From Mortierella sp. BCC40632 (Eukaryota; Mortierellomycota; Mortierellomycetes; Mortierellales; Mortierellaceae): DNA of 64,000 nt. The position numbers and the translations under genes are program-made. Within the stretch, counting starts at the first letter, position 1. Every line of letters begins with the position of its first letter. The stretch covers positions 1-64,000 of the forward strand of contig WAEK01000034.1 of NCBI GenBank assembly GCA_011634665.1. The letters run 5' to 3'. Of this stretch, positions 1 through 12,956 are shown piece after piece. The notes below the pieces were generated by a model. It was not told the origin of the DNA, made no database searches, and worked only from the letters and a program-made list of their open reading frames with translations.

Positions 1-450
1 GGTTGGTTTTTTCAGAGGGAACAGCGTATTTTGCAGGCCATCTGACAACAAGTTGTCACCCAGGTTTGATAGTTGCCATCTGACCCATATTGAATCTTTG
101 TCAAGGCCAGTGTATGCATTCCCAGAGCAGGGAGTAGCCATTGCTCTTCATCTGCTCCAGGTTCTTCTACCCCGACACCCATTGAACAAGGAATTGAGTT
201 AGTGGATCTAAGTTAGAATGACCGTTGGTGTACGTTCATTAACTTTGTCTTCGAATCCAGAGAGGCGAAACAGCGTCCTGCGTCATCGGTACCCGTTCAG
301 AAAGCCTGCGCACAGCCGTCACGTTCGCCAGACCAAGAAGGGTTAGTTGGATCTTAAATCTCCAGTCGAAAACAATCAACATAAGAGTGGGCATTTGTGA
401 TAGAAATGAAATTCACGGGTCAGAAAGAGAAAGAGTTGTAACAGAGACAT
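1..450 (-). pseudogene. LPMO-like secreted protein, copy 1, N-terminal part, frameshifted
   Basis: This matches the first half of the complete gene at 25,301-26,149; the rest is cut off by the window edge. The start codon is at 448-450. Many small insertions relative to copy 2 interrupt the frame. I interpret these as low-quality sequence near a contig end, not biological decay. See the copy 2 entry for the protein. Confidence 0.6.
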
Positions 451-1110
451 TATGAAAGCGCGAAATGGCCATAAAGAGGCAGGTCATAATATTAAGTGAA
501 AGTGAATCGTACACAAACGCAAGCTTGTCAAAAAGCGGTAATAGGGATTAAACTTTTAGTGCATGAAGTCATGTGGGAACACCTGCTTGGCAGTTTGTTA
601 AACGATTGTGGGTTTTTAAAATCAACCGTATTACAAGTGAGTGACCCAACAATGACAACAAAAGTGACCATATTGGCAGAACGAAAAACAAATAAACAGA
701 CAGAAACGATAAGCCAAAGCAACAACCCGTGTGCTGCAGCATTGGCGAGCGGTTTGATGGGCTTCATCGGGGAACCACAGCCGAAATATGAAAACCTTGC
801 TATTAAAATGTATTTAAATAGAGAGCATTTCTCGCTGGTTAGAATTAAAAGTTGAAGTGCTCAACATTGATAACAAGGTTCAGCTTAACTGTTAGAAACC
901 CAGTCACATATATTACGTGCTGTGGTTAAAAGAAAACGGATTTCGGTGCGTTAATACTTCCAATATCACAGAGGATTGCTATGCAGAATAAAAGGAAATA
1001 TAAAGACTTGTCCAGCGCAGGGATAGTAAGTATGTTGTGGGAAATCTAGTGAAGTCGCATCAATATATTGAGAATGATTGAGATGAAGAATACTAATTCA
1101 GGTCAAAAAG
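451..1110. other. Divergent intergenic region, copy 1
   Basis: This corresponds to 26,150-26,780. It should hold the promoters of the minus-strand LPMO-like gene and the plus-strand gene that follows; a TATTTAAA-type motif sits near 808-815. Apparent open frames here (for example 496-855) are absent from the cleaner copy and are noise. Confidence 0.5.
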
Positions 1111-1690
1111 ATGACACATAGAATTTTGGACAGCCAGACCGAAGCACACACAATTTCCAAAACAAAGGAGCAATATACTTCAAACAGAGAAAGAAAATAT
1201 TGATTCAGAAGGTGTGGAGCTAGATGGATGCATGCAGAAGTTAGACAGTTCCTTATTCAAAGGAAGCAAAGGCTATGCTGAGGGATGGAATTTTAAGCTG
1301 AATGATGGATGTTCAGGGGTGTCATTCGACGCAGAGGTTATTAAAGTCAAAGGGAACAGGGATTGCTGATAAATAATTAGGCGCGAGAATGGAATTTGAG
1401 ACAAGAAAACCATTTGATGGAGCATTATCTGTACAAAGCGGTAGAACATGCCATATATCAGGTAAATTTCCAGGATTTCGGGTCGGTGCAACCTTGGTGC
1501 CGTGGTAACGCTTTTCCTGGCAAACCAGGATGACCCAGAGTGCCTGAGTGATGTTTAGCCGGGTTAAGCTCGACAGAAATATAAGATTTTAAAGCCCAGT
1601 CGGAGCCGGCGGCAGATCCATTGGGTGACACTACACAGAAATATATTTCTCCAAAGAATGAGATTTTGATGTTAGTGTTTGATTTATGGA
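1111..1690 (+). pseudogene. Putative OB-fold-like protein A, copy 1, frameshifted
   Basis: This is the counterpart of 26,781-27,404. It supplies one useful detail: an ATG directly in frame with the protein start, where copy 2 reads ATGTGACAC with two extra bases. Downstream the frame is broken repeatedly by indels. Confidence 0.5.
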
Positions 1691-2295
1691 AAGAAAATCA
1701 ACGGAACAGAACGTCACAATTATAGAAAGTTGCAGAAAGCAGAAAGCAGAGAAGATGTGGAGAACCCATTTCCTCGAAAAGCCGATGTGTTTGTTCAACA
1801 AATCGCATCCAAGCGTTTCTTTGACACAGTTTCGTTAAGAATTTAACAGACCTCGCTTTATTCTGCTGCCAGCATCAGAACTGTGTTTAATTTGAGAAGA
1901 CAAGAACGGAAAAAAAGAAAGATAGGATTTGAAATTTACATTGAGCTCCAATTGAAATAACATCATCAACTCACGGTTGTGATTTGAAGGCTAAAAAGTG
2001 GTCACTCATACTGTGAAAGGTGACAGTTGGAAACTCAAAAGTAAAGCATGTAAAAAAAAAAGATGGAATGTGGATTATTAGCAGAAATAACCGGAGTAGG
2101 GCCATTAAAGCAATTCAGTGACGGTCAAAAGAAAACGAACTGATATATTGAAAACAGCTAGAGATTAGGGTAATAGTCTTAACAAATTTCAGGAACACAA
2201 GCCTGTCCGTCAATGTATAAGGAAAAAGACATGACTGTATAAAAACGATCGTTAACCAAGCTAACCAGTGTTACTTTATAAGATTGACCCCAAAA
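1691..2295. other. Intergenic, no gene seen, copy 1
   Basis: This is AT-rich sequence matching 27,405-28,010. I see no open frame conserved between the two copies and no RNA gene. Confidence 0.5.
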
Positions 2296-2714
2296 ATGGA
2301 TACAGAATTGATGAGAAAGGTAGAAGAGCAAGAACGCTCTGGACGAAATGTGCATTGGAATTCAGTGCGACGTTTAAGCTGCCCGGATAACTAGTGTTGG
2401 AAAGAAGTCCAGTGGCTCAGATAGTGTTAGAAAGCCGAAAAAGGATAATACACAAGATGCAGAATATATCCACATTCAATTCTAGCCAGGATGGCCGGAT
2501 TACGTCCATACAAAGGCCCTGGACGGTTGTTAATGTTGTTATGCTAAAGTACCTGATTTTCGGACGTTTAGATTGGAATAGAGATGACAGCCAGTATCAG
2601 AAACATCACCCGTAACAATGGACAATGTAAACCTTCCGGAGTACACATTCTTGAGTGCTTACAAAATAAGTGTTAAGTTGAGGGCTGTGATGACGCAAGT
2701 TTTAGGTAACTTGA
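2296..2714 (+). pseudogene. Putative OB-fold-like protein B, copy 1, frameshifted
   Basis: This is the counterpart of 28,011-28,445. The ATG and the final codons are conserved, but the middle is interrupted by indels and a run of mismatches. It has the same order relative to its neighbours as in copy 2. Confidence 0.5.
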
Positions 2715-2741
2715 GAGTTTATTATAATAGTTTATGATCAA

Positions 2742-3151
2742 ATGCAAAAAGATGTTTCAGTATATTTAACAAGAAGTGAGTGGCTTTCTGTATCCATTAA
2801 ACCTTTAGGAGGATGCGGTTTAGTTGGTTCCGGAGACGGGGTTTGACATACCCTGACTATCAATGGATTTGTGGTTCGGCGCTGAAGGTCAGCGGCATAA
2901 AATAGAAGGCGGGTCAGTTCATAAAAGGGTTGATGGTGAATCTGTCATCGAAATACCACAGATGTAACAGGAACTTGATGCATTGTATTAGTGTGATAGA
3001 TGGACTAGAGATTGATGTAAAAGGCAGAATTGAATTGAAGTGTAGGGCCCGTTTCACTCTCAGATTAGAAGCCAGTGACGTCAAAATTGACAGAGAGCAT
3101 CTGGGTACAAAACCCACGAACAAAAGGAATGTAAAATCTTGGTGGTGCTAG
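2742..3151 (+). pseudogene. Putative OB-fold-like protein C, copy 1, frameshifted
   Basis: This is the counterpart of 28,473-28,937. Here the run after the ATG has five A, which keeps the start in frame with the conserved downstream reading; copy 2 has four A and is out of frame at that point. Later indels break copy 1. Confidence 0.45.
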
Positions 3152-3214
3152 GAGGAAAAATAGAGAAGAATACATTTAACTCCCAAAAAGTAGAACGATG
3201 ACAATAAAAGCAAA

Positions 3215-4188
3215 GATTATTTAAAGACATTTGCTTCATCATTTTGAAATAACTTGGGTTCATGGAGTTGGGTTCAGCATCAGTGGCAGAGGGGAAAGCT
3301 GGCCCATTTACTTAGATTATGAAAAGCAGAGCTTATACGGACTCCATTTTATTCCTAGTCTAAAGAGGTTTTGGAGATGCTTAGGACAAAAGTTTCTTCG
3401 AGTGAACAATGCATATTTCCGCGTAAAATAGACAGGGCATTGCCTTGTGCCTGTAATAGCTCAGGAAAGTTTCTTCTAAATCATGACGTCCATCAGCTGG
3501 CCCTGGACGAAGAGCATTGAATGGGCAAGGGTGGATGAAGAAGAAGACGACAAAAAATCCCGATTTTGTCAAGTTCCAGTATATTTCAGTAAGCATGTAG
3601 GACTGGATCTGAACTGATTTTAGTTTCAAATGAGGCACTTCTCCGAAAAGGCATTTTAGCGTTGTTGAATCCCTCATATAGTAGGTGTGTCAGGTGTTGT
3701 CAAAGAAATTGAAGTTTATTTTTGAGGACAGAAGTTTATTTGATTGGGTGAATTTGAAGGAGTTTGATGCAGAAGATCAATAGGAGAAATGAGTTAGAGG
3801 AGTCAATGTCAGTGGACAGAATCTCTCAGGCAAAGTGTCTGTGTCAGTATTGAAATAGTAGATCCAAGGGCCGGCCTACCTTTACACTCATTTGATGTAA
3901 GCAAAGAACCGGGGATGATGCAGTTAGATCCAAAGCGTAGGGATTGAGAGGATCAGGAAAGGATTTTATGGCAGTGAAGACGTCACCAGATCCGATGGGG
4001 ACAAAGCAAGAGAGCTGATCAGGCTTCAACAGCCGGTGCTGGTCGTAGAGCGGAAGGACGGCGGAAACTGTGCCGCAGCACCCGGGTTAACGCAAGGGCG
4101 AGATCGTCAATGATAACGGCTCTGGGGTTGTTTGAATTATTGGTTAGGAAGGGAAATTATGTAGAATTAAGTTGCGTGAATCCTGCAT
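3215..4188 (-). pseudogene. C2H2 zinc-finger protein, copy 1, heavily frameshifted
   Basis: This is the counterpart of 28,961-29,944, with its start codon at 4,186-4,188. Zinc-finger spacing is lost to indels. It does keep an open frame across the point (near 3,960) where copy 2 has an in-frame TGA, which suggests the copy 2 stop is an error. Confidence 0.5.
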
Positions 4189-4290
4189 TGTTTTGAGTAA
4201 AGGGGAAGTAGATGATAAAGTGTTAGAAAGGACACAAAACAATGGCTATATTTATATGTTGGCGATTTGTCAATGTGTAGAATGGGCCAC

Positions 4291-4956
4291 GTCATTGGAT
4301 GACCACAAAGCATTAGTCAAAGGTGCTTGTTTATGAATTTCAGTCTCAGAGTTAAAAAGCAATATTCTAGTGTTTCCTCGACTTCACGCGATGTCCTCGA
4401 AGAAAATTCGAATCATATATTTTGGACTCTGAGCCAAGACCCTAAAGTGTAGGGGTCTGTATTATCTTATCAGTAGGTTTGTATACCATTTTTGAAAACA
4501 TGCCTTTTGCTTGATCCAATCTAGTGCGTATAAGTTAAATGAGGATTCAAGGACGGAAAGTAAGAAAGTACCACGAATCTCATAATTCTTATGATTGGAG
4601 GGGAGGGGTGGCTTGATTGTACAGAGATCCCGCATGCATGAAAACGTAGAACAAAAATCTGGTGATACTAGCTTCTAGTAGAAACAACACAAGGGAAGCT
4701 CAAGCTATGGATACCTAGAAACATATAACCTTCGATATAAGAGAGCATCATATTTTTGCATTGAAGTTTAAAATAGTAGAAAAGTATTGAAAGTTGAGAT
4801 CTAGGTACTTGAAAAGTCCCGAATGAATCTTCAACTGAGAAGCAGCGAAACCTAAAATATCAGAGTTGTGTGGATTTTAGAAGATCTGATAGAAGAGCGA
4901 ATCTAGTTGGGTCAGTAAGGAAGATCTTGGAGAATGAGGGGGCCAGATGAAAACAT
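4291..4956 (-). pseudogene. Unknown 232-residue protein, copy 1, frameshifted
   Basis: This is the counterpart of the intact gene at 30,043-30,741, with its start codon at 4,954-4,956. Several indels break it. Function unknown; see the copy 2 entry. Confidence 0.45.
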
Positions 4957-5288
4957 TGTTTAGAGAAACGATTACTGAAGAAAGAGTAGATGAAATTAAT
5001 GGAAGAAGTTATAAGGTGGAAAGGGCGGAGTGGATTGGTAAAAGGAGTTGGTGTATGAGGTGGGTATGATGGTTTCTATTTCTCTCCAAGAAAAGGAAAA
5101 ATATCAGGTAAGAGAATGAAATAAAAGTGTATGTTATTTGATAGAATGTCCTTCAAGTTGTTATAAAAGGAAATAAAAGAGAATAGTAAAAAAAAAAAAA
5201 AAAATCTAAAGACCCATTTGGCTGTGACAGTTTTCTCCGAACCTCCTCCATCAATTGTCAAAAAGAAAAATAACAAGAAAATTACAAA
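4957..5288. other. Divergent intergenic region with poly-A, copy 1
   Basis: This matches 30,742-31,128. It includes a poly-A run at 5,188-5,204. It probably contains the two divergent promoters; no gene seen. Confidence 0.45.
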
Positions 5289-6702
5289 ATGGCACTAGAC
5301 ATTATTAGCAATGTTAAGGGTCCTTTAAATATTTTTGTTGCATGAATTGCCACTTGGCTCAATTATGGTGTCGGCTCGAGGGGGCAAAGCAGAGTAAAAA
5401 AAGGATGCATTTCGTTCACAAAACTATGGGTAAGGGATCGAAAAAGGATGGATGTCTATGGATGAATTGATGTACTTAAATTTTAAAACCTGTGAAGTTC
5501 AATTCAAACAACTCAAACCAACTGATTTTATTTAAAAAAAAAAAAAAAAAAAGACAATCGATGTTAGGCTGAAGGTCATCTTTCGGATGCTAAAAAGGGA
5601 GAAAGTATCCGTCATTCATGAATACGTTGAAAATCGAAAGACATGGTTAAAGTTAAAGGTGTGATGACCTTGCAGATGAAAGGAAAGTTCCTCTCAGCGG
5701 AACTGAATGCAGAATCACTCGAACATGTTGATGAAGAAGAGTTTGGAGAAATTGAAGGGTGTACCTTACCTTTGAGGAGGATATGGTTTATAAAAAGTAA
5801 CAGTGATGCAAATAACATTATCGATGTGCTTACAAAAGGGTACAGAGGCAAGTATTCTGCTAAACAGATTTAATAGTACAAGTGCAGCTAATTCCACCTC
5901 GAGAGCTGATTTCAGCAATTGTTGGTCAAGAGACGAGAAAGGAAGGTGGATGGAAGTAAGGATGGTACAGAATTACTTTAAATCCTCCTTGGATGGAATC
6001 AGTGGCTCTTTAATGCTAGCCAAAGAAAGGGTAGGGATTTTATGAAGATTCTGCAAAAGCAGAAGGAAAAGGATTCAAGGGATTCAATGGGGCACGGGGT
6101 GATTGATTCAGAGTATGACTCAGACTCGATGTCTAGCATAGTTGAGAAGGAACCCAAGAGATCAAGAAGAGACTTTGAAGATGATGATTCGGACGATTCA
6201 GGGATTAGCGATTTGCTTAGGGGCAAAAAAAGGCGTAAGCCGAAAGCAAAAAGTCTTTGGGGCGTCTGAATTAGGAACCGTTGAACATGGTTCCTGCGAC
6301 AAGTGGAGGTTCAAGTCAGGGCGCAGGAGTTGGTCGAGCATCGGGAAGTTCAAAGGATGGGTCGACTAGTAAGAATGTCAAGAGCGGCAAAAGGGGATGG
6401 TGGGATGTCAGATATGGGGTCTCCATTGCAGGAAGCCGCGAGAAAAGGTCATACGGTGCCCCGCAAGGAACTAGGACCACATTTAGCGACAATGATGAAT
6501 CGATGGAGGTTGAAGATGATATTGAAAATATGAGTGATTATGAATTTGATAACGACACGAATAATCCACTCAATGGAAAGCCATTGAGTACTCAGGATAA
6601 CGAATCGATGTTGGAGTCAAGAAACCTGATGACCACTGGCCAAATGGGAAAGGTTGCTTAAAAAGGATGGAACAGTTCAAACAAGGGCAAAAGGGAGAGT
6701 AA
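5289..6702 (+). pseudogene. OB-like protein with acidic nuclear tail, copy 1, frameshifted
   Basis: This is the counterpart of 31,129-32,517, with an ATG at 5,289. It is broken near 5,770, 5,835, 5,905, 6,230 and 6,390, mostly at short homopolymers, where copy 2 reads through. Confidence 0.55.
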
Positions 6703-6874
6703 TATCGGAATGAAGAAAAACTAAATATAGAGAAAAGAAGATGGAGAAGAGAGTATTAAAAATATTTTTATTTATTTGGGCATAAGAATGAAAAAAAGAG
6801 TGTATAAAAAAAAAGGGAAAGACTGGATTTTTTTTTTTTTTTGAAGAAAATTAAACTAAAAGAAAAAAGAGAAA

Positions 6875-9800
6875 ATGGATGTGGAGGAAAACGAGCTGTA
6901 GTATGTACCAAAAAATTTATTTTGGGTTCACTCTGTTTGGAAAAAGAATGTGAGAAGTGTACTAAATGTTTGTGGTTAATTAGATAGTAATGGGGTTCGT
7001 TATACTGCTGGACAACGTTCTATCCTGGGGGCTTGTCCAACGCAAGAAGGAGAAGGGAAGAAAGTATGAAGATTCGAAATTCAGAAAAAGAGGAGATGAG
7101 AAGCAAAAAGCCTCAGAAATGTATTGTACTGTGTGTTGCAGGATTCTGGTATGATGATGAGGTTTGCCAGTATGAGTGAAAAATCACGAGAGATCGAGTT
7201 GGTTCAATTTATGAACAAGTATGGATTTGAAATGGCCGATTCTGGAGCTATCGTGACGTGAGAGGGGAAAAGATTGTTATGCCGAGAAGGACTAAGAGAG
7301 GGCGGATTATTGTATGTGCACCCTCACAAAAGTAGTGGAATGTAACTATTAAAGAGTTGAAATCGATGGTAAGAAGGGATCAAGTGGTTTTAAGAAACAC
7401 TGGTGTTTAAGAGAAAGAAAAAGAAAGTCTTTGTAGAAACTGTGCCAATCAAGTCACTTAAATACTAGTAAAGATTTTCTATGCGAATAGTTATTGGAAA
7501 TATCCGGGAGACATTCAATAGAGTTCAAGGGCCTACATCCTGTAGCAGAAAAGTATATTTTGTCCTATTTTGGTGTTCTGTGAACTGACTAACCAAAGTA
7601 CGGCACAGACTCCAGAAGTGCACGTCCTGGGTACCATTTTGTCCAGGGACGGATAGGAATTTATGAAAGTCAGCACTTTATATCGGAATACTCCGGGTAC
7701 GAGAGGGATAATCAGAAATCAGAAGGGAGCCGGAAAGGACGTCTCGATGGTTGAAATAGAAAGAATTGAGAGCGTCCCTCCCTGGTTACGAAAGAACAAT
7801 AGGCTGTATAGTGAGATTGATGGGTCAAACATGGAGGGAGTTGCACTTCTGTGCCTCGAGATGATAAGAACGGATTTAAAACAAACAACAGTTTTGGGGT
7901 AACCAGAATAGAACAAACATGCAAGAAGAGATTATGATGCCAGTGGATGATGGAGCGCCAGGCACAGTTAACGAAGAGAGTAGGTACGAGGATTTGGTAT
8001 TTGGAGTGGTTGATAATAAGAAGGTGGTAAAATATTCCAAATCCCCGCTTATTGGGGTATTTATTTCCACTCTTTACGTAAATGGGAGGGTTTTATTCGT
8101 TTAAATTATGAAGGGATCGACTCGGAGGCAGGAAGAAGAAAATATGAAGGTATTTGTAAATTTTGGGAATCTGAAGACAGTAATATGGGTTGAAGAAGAT
8201 GTTTTGAGATGAAAAATGGTCAATTAACCTGAAAATACTTTTAATTCCTTTGAAAGAGCGCTCACTTGAAGAGGATCTGGATGACAGCGAGGATAGGGAG
8301 GTGCCTAATATCGAGAGTAGCTCTTCAAAGAAGTTTATCGTAAAGGTCCCGAATTTTTTATCGGTACAAAAAAAGAAGAAGAGTACTGGACAGATGAGAC
8401 AGATGAGTTTGAAGATGAGGATGTAGAAGAAGAGAAAGACATTGAAGATAGTGAGAAGGAAAGGGAAGATGTTGATCGGGATAATGATAATAATATCGAC
8501 ATGGATGTAGAGGATTTTTGGATATTGAGATGGACGAGGATTTAAGGATGGAGTTAAAGATGTTGCTAAAAACAAGGTGAAGAAAAAGGAAATATTATTC
8601 AAAGGAGGTAGTGGAATGGACAGTTAAGTAATACTGAATACTGACAACAAAAACTGGATGATTGTGTAATAGATTTGGGATACTCTAGATCCACATGAGC
8701 GTATGCCAAATTTAGGTTGTTATCAGTTGACCGAAGGTTTGGAAGATCCCCGAAATATATTCTGATGCTTTTTGACTGGATTCAAAAAGCAGACAGTTTT
8801 TGGGTATCATAACCGTAGAGCTCCAAGAACTATAAATGGAAGAAAACGGTCGCAAGTGATATTCGAGAGAGGTCGAACAATAGCAAAGGTAAAATATGTA
8901 AAAGAAATCCCAATGGCGGAAGAGAGTGAAGAGTAAACGTGATAGTTAATTTTAGTTCGTTTGAAAATATAATAATCAATGAGATAGGCTATCGATTCAA
9001 CCAATCTAGTACGATTGTTGTGAATTTGTGTCATTCGCACAGGCGCGAATTATAAGAGACAGTTGTACCTGAAGTTTACAGCACTTTTTGAAAAGTTTGG
9101 AACACCGCAGCTCTTTGGAACCCCACACATGTGATGACAGGAGTGAGGGACAGTTTGCAGTGGCAAAAGCATTTTAGTGATCCAGGTGGACCAGAATTAC
9201 AGCCACATCATGATCCTGTACTATTTATGATGCATTGGAAAAAGGCAGTGGCAAAGGTTTTTTGTTCATACGGACAGATTGGGCGAAAAAAAGACAGTTG
9301 GAGGTCTAGTGGCATTTTGTTGGGTTTTAGAGGTTCAAGAGAGAGGTACACTCATACAATATTATTGTTTGTGGACAAATGACAGTATCGAGGCGATGAT
9401 TGCAAAAGGATGTTATCAGTTGTTCGGCAGTTGGTAGGACTGATGAAGAAAACAGAGTTGATAAGAAAGCATCAAATCCATAATTGTGGAGGATATTGTA
9501 ATAGTGGAGTATCGGGATGGGTGTCGTTTCGGGTACCCCGCCGGTATCAGATGTGACCCGGTTTAATGAAGAAAGAACAAGTTTGAATATCGTCGAGGTA
9601 TATTTGACACGAGAGTGAACGGTTATAATATTGATCTTTTGAAGTTTGGGGAGAGTAAAACATGGATCTGCAGTACAACAGAGGATCGTTGGCAAAGAGG
9701 TATATGTGTAAATATATCACCAAACATGCTGCTATTCAAAGAGCGACTATCGCAAAAAAGCAAGAAGAGCAATAGTGAAGGTGAACAGAATGGGCCAAGC

Positions 9801-11632
9801 GAAGCTTATATTCAGAATTTTCACTACAGAAGTGTGTCGATAGCAGAGGCGATAATGGATATTTGCTCTTGGACTATGTCCGAGGTCTCGCAACAAAGTT
9901 GAATTTTTAGCGACAGAATTACCAGGAGATAAAAGAAACAATTTATTGAAGAGAAAGGCTGTTATAGGTGATAGGCTGGATGATGAAGATGAGGATTTTC
10001 ATTTTCATGGACGACAAATGGAAGAAATATCTTGAAAGGCCTTTAGATGATAGTAAGTGGTAAAATACACAATAGGAGAAGACGTTACCTTTGTATCTTG
10101 ACTCGCAGATAAGTAGTGATATTAACGAGTGAAATGTAGGAGGTGTCGATTTTGAGAGAATGACCCACAAGGAGTATTATGAAAATTTTGGGCATGTTAG
10201 TATAAAAAGATAAGAGTAGGATGTTCATTGACCTAGCTGGGGAGAAAGGTCAGGAAGAGGAATGAGATGGCGATCATTAGAACGAGACCGATTAATGTCA
10301 CAAAGTCAGAGGATGCTTTTTATGCATTTGTTAATGCTTCATATGCCAACAAGAGTAGATGTTGATCAATGGATATCGAATGAGACTGGGTATTCTTCCT
10401 TCAAGGAGATGGCGTTGGAGCGGTTGGGAGTGGAACTTTTAATGAGAGAAGCACCCGGGCTACATTTGTAGTGTTAGATGTTGGTGAGGAGCAAAGATGT
10501 GCGGAGAATACCGTTATGGTAATGACAGAAGTACTAACCGAAGATCAACAATTGGTATTTGATGATGTGAAATTGAAGATCGAAAGTAATGAACCTATCC
10601 AGTTGTTGGTGTGTGGGGCAGCAGGCACAGGGAAATCGACTTTATTGCGCTGGATTGAAAAATACGCTTGCTCAAATGGATTTGAGACAATCAAGTTGGC
10701 ACCGTCAGGTGTTGCGGCTGTGAACATTGGTGGACAAACAATTCATAGGTGGTTCAGGGTCTCAAGAATGGCGAAGTTCACGTATGAGATGGGAAATCCT
10801 TATTCGGTGAGGGAGCAGTTAATAGACGTCGCCTCTCGTGGAAAAAGCCGATTATTCTAATTGATGAGATATCAATGATATCTGGATCGTTAATGACAGC
10901 TATTGAAAACACTTTGTCAAAAGCGATGTATGGGAAAAAAGGAGCATTTGGAGGAATATCGGTGGTTTTTTTTGGAGACTTTGGTCAGTTAGGCCCTGTG
11001 AACAGATATAAACAGAATGTAGATTGGGTATGGAAGTCCAAGCGAGTATAGAAATCTCCGTCGATTTGATCTCAGGGGAAGCTTGCCGGCAATCTGGAGA
11101 TCCCGTGTTTAAAGCGTTTTTAGACGATGTCAGGAAAGGCGAGCTCTCAATGAGCAGTATAGCCACACTGGTTGAAATATGTCAAAACGGTGGACCGAAT
11201 GGGACCAATATCCCCGAAGAAAGTATTAGAGTTATGACACATAAAAGGCAAGTTGATGCCTTTAATAAGAAATGTTTGTTTCTTCTCTCAGGGCAACTTT
11301 TTACGATAAAAAGTCAGGATAATGGAGGATATACTAAAGATGGAGATATCAGTGAAACAATTGCATCTGAAACAGGATTGGAGACAGAGCTTTTGTTGAA
11401 GATTGGAGCACGTGTAATGTGTACATCGAATATTGATGTGGACACAGGGTTGGTTAATGGAACTGTGGGGACGGTTGTCCAAGTTCACCTGGTTGAATGA
11501 TCTGTATGGATATGGATACACAAAAATGTTGGAAGATGGGGAAAGATTTTTAGAAGTTGGGGAAAAAGAAGAAAATTTTATGAGGAGATTTTGAACCCGT
11601 ATTTCGATAACAGCCAAGAAATCTATAATTAA
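6875..11632 (+). pseudogene. Helitron Rep/helicase, copy 1, with frameshifts and a 380-bp deletion
   Basis: This is the counterpart of 32,712-37,842. All landmarks are present up to the helicase core: zinc-finger-like segment, HUH region (about 9,170-9,400), Y2 region (about 9,690-9,740) and Walker A (10,617-10,650). At about 11,494 the sequence jumps to the equivalent of 37,691, deleting about 380 bp that encode the C-terminal helicase motifs (the IHKSQ and AMSR regions). Together with many indels this copy cannot encode an active protein as written. The intron between Rep and helicase is present at 10,053-10,139. Confidence 0.85.
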
Positions 11633-11797
11633 AAAATTATTATTGAACAAAGGCATAAAAGGAACGTCTTTCAGGTAGCAGAAGTGAGTAAAATAAGGTG
11701 AGGTGTAAACAGTCAAGAGAAAAAATGATTATAAAAAGACCAAATATATATCAAAGCTAAGTGAAGATTTAAAGCAAAGCATTTATTTACTGTTCGG

Positions 11798-12085
11798 ATG
11801 TTAGAAAAGGACTCTTCGTATATTATTGGTCCGTGGGAGAAAGAAACGGATGAAGAAGTACTGTTAAGAGTAGTTGGGCTGTGTTATAAATTAGAGGCCA
11901 TTAGGATAGAGTGTATTGACCGGAATCTCCTTCAGGAGTTTAAAGAAAAGCAAAGTGTAGGAATTTATATATTTGAAAAGTTTCGTAAGAAATTATTGGA
12001 CATCAAATGTAGACAGGAAGGAGATTTTGTCGTTTTGGCAACTGATACGCCATTTGAAGTGGAGGAAGACACTCCAGACTGTTGA
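11798..12085 (+). CDS. Small protein of unknown function (95 aa), copy 1
   Basis: Identical in sequence and length to 38,008-38,295. It starts at an ATG about 165 bp after the helicase stop. It is an acidic, charged protein with no domain I recognise. Both copies are intact, which supports a real gene. Confidence 0.55.
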   Translation: MLEKDSSYIIGPWEKETDEEVLLRVVGLCYKLEAIRIECIDRNLLQEFKEKQSVGIYIFEKFRKKLLDIKCRQEGDFVVLATDTPFEVEEDTPDC

Positions 12086-12190
12086 TCTAATATGAACAGA
12101 CACCCATTAAAATTTAATGAAGAAAAGTATTTACGCAAGGAGGTACGAAGGTACGAATAAAAATCATATTTATTTTAAAAGAAAATGTGA

Positions 12191-12844
12191 TCAGGAAAGT
12201 TCATCCCTAATGTAACGCTCCTCGGAAGAGATGTTGAACTGAATAGAGTTCAAGGAGAGCTCTATATCTTCAAGTTTCTTACGAATCATGTCAAAGCTTG
12301 AGTTGAAGTCATTTAAAACTGTCATGATCTCAGAGGTAGTGAAAGTTGAATTTGAATCAAAAACAGGTAAGAGTTCGGGATTTTTAGTTGAAGTTGTTCT
12401 TTCATGGGTAAAGTAGTCATCTTTTGGTTGGTTGAAAGACAGGCGCTGTTTGCTTAGAGTTTGTGGTCTCGCTGCTGAGATTTGAGTGGAATTTGTTTTG
12501 TTATTGACAGTAACTGTAGGCAAATGTTTCGTGTCCAGTAGAATTTCTGTGTCTATACTTGGTCGATATTGAGGATTTCTGGGCTGGGTCAAGCGGGTAG
12601 GTACAAGTTTTACAGCAGTTCTAGAATTGGTGTTATTTTGAGGTGTAAAGGATGGTGTTGTTCTTTGTTTGTTGGTACTTTTGTTTGGTGGGGAATGTGG
12701 TCTACTGGAAAGAGGTGAAGTAGGGTTAGATCTATGGTTGGATGATACTGCCTTAATACCTTTTGTATGTTTGTTGATTGGAGAGGTCTCCAAGGTTGAG
12801 GTAGTGGCCATCTTCTTTTTAGGATTGCGAGATCCTGCGGACAT
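12191..12844 (-). CDS. Proline/serine-rich protein with C-terminal coiled coil (217 aa), copy 1, intact
   Basis: This is the better copy of the gene; the copy 2 version (38,401-39,055) is split by extra T bases near 38,818. Residues 1-80 are basic and rich in S, T, N and P (disordered). About residues 165-215 form a likely helical or coiled-coil segment (VLNDFNSSFDMIRKKLEDIE and following). It lies head-to-tail with a gene of the same architecture at 12,957-13,505. A TATATAAA lies about 70 bp upstream on the minus strand (plus coordinates about 12,906-12,913). Function unknown. The architecture could suit a structural or adaptor protein, but that is a guess. Confidence 0.65.
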   Translation of the reverse strand: MSAGSRNPKKKMATTSTLETSPINKHTKGIKAVSSNHRSNPTSPLSSRPHSPPNKSTNKQRTTPSFTPQNNTNSRTAVKLVPTRLTQPRNPQYRPSIDTEILLDTKHLPTVTVNNKTNSTQISAARPQTLSKQRLSFNQPKDDYFTHERTTSTKNPELLPVFDSNSTFTTSEIMTVLNDFNSSFDMIRKKLEDIELSLNSIQFNISSEERYIRDELS

Positions 12845-12956
12845 ATTGAAAAAATATTGTGTAAGTGGTCTTTATTTTGTTGGATGTGCGTGCAATATTG
12901 GTGGGGTAAACACAGATTTATATAAAGAGTTAAAGCAGACGGAGGTCTTCAAGGTA

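Noticed and set aside
496..855. Open frame of 119 codons
   Set aside because: It exists only in the noisy copy; the corresponding region 26,185-26,510 in copy 2 is closed. Product of insertions.
1..11800. Copy 1 as an ancient decayed paralogue
   Set aside because: Differences are dominated by small indels with little substitution, and the second half of the same copy is almost identical to copy 2. Sequence error explains this better than age.
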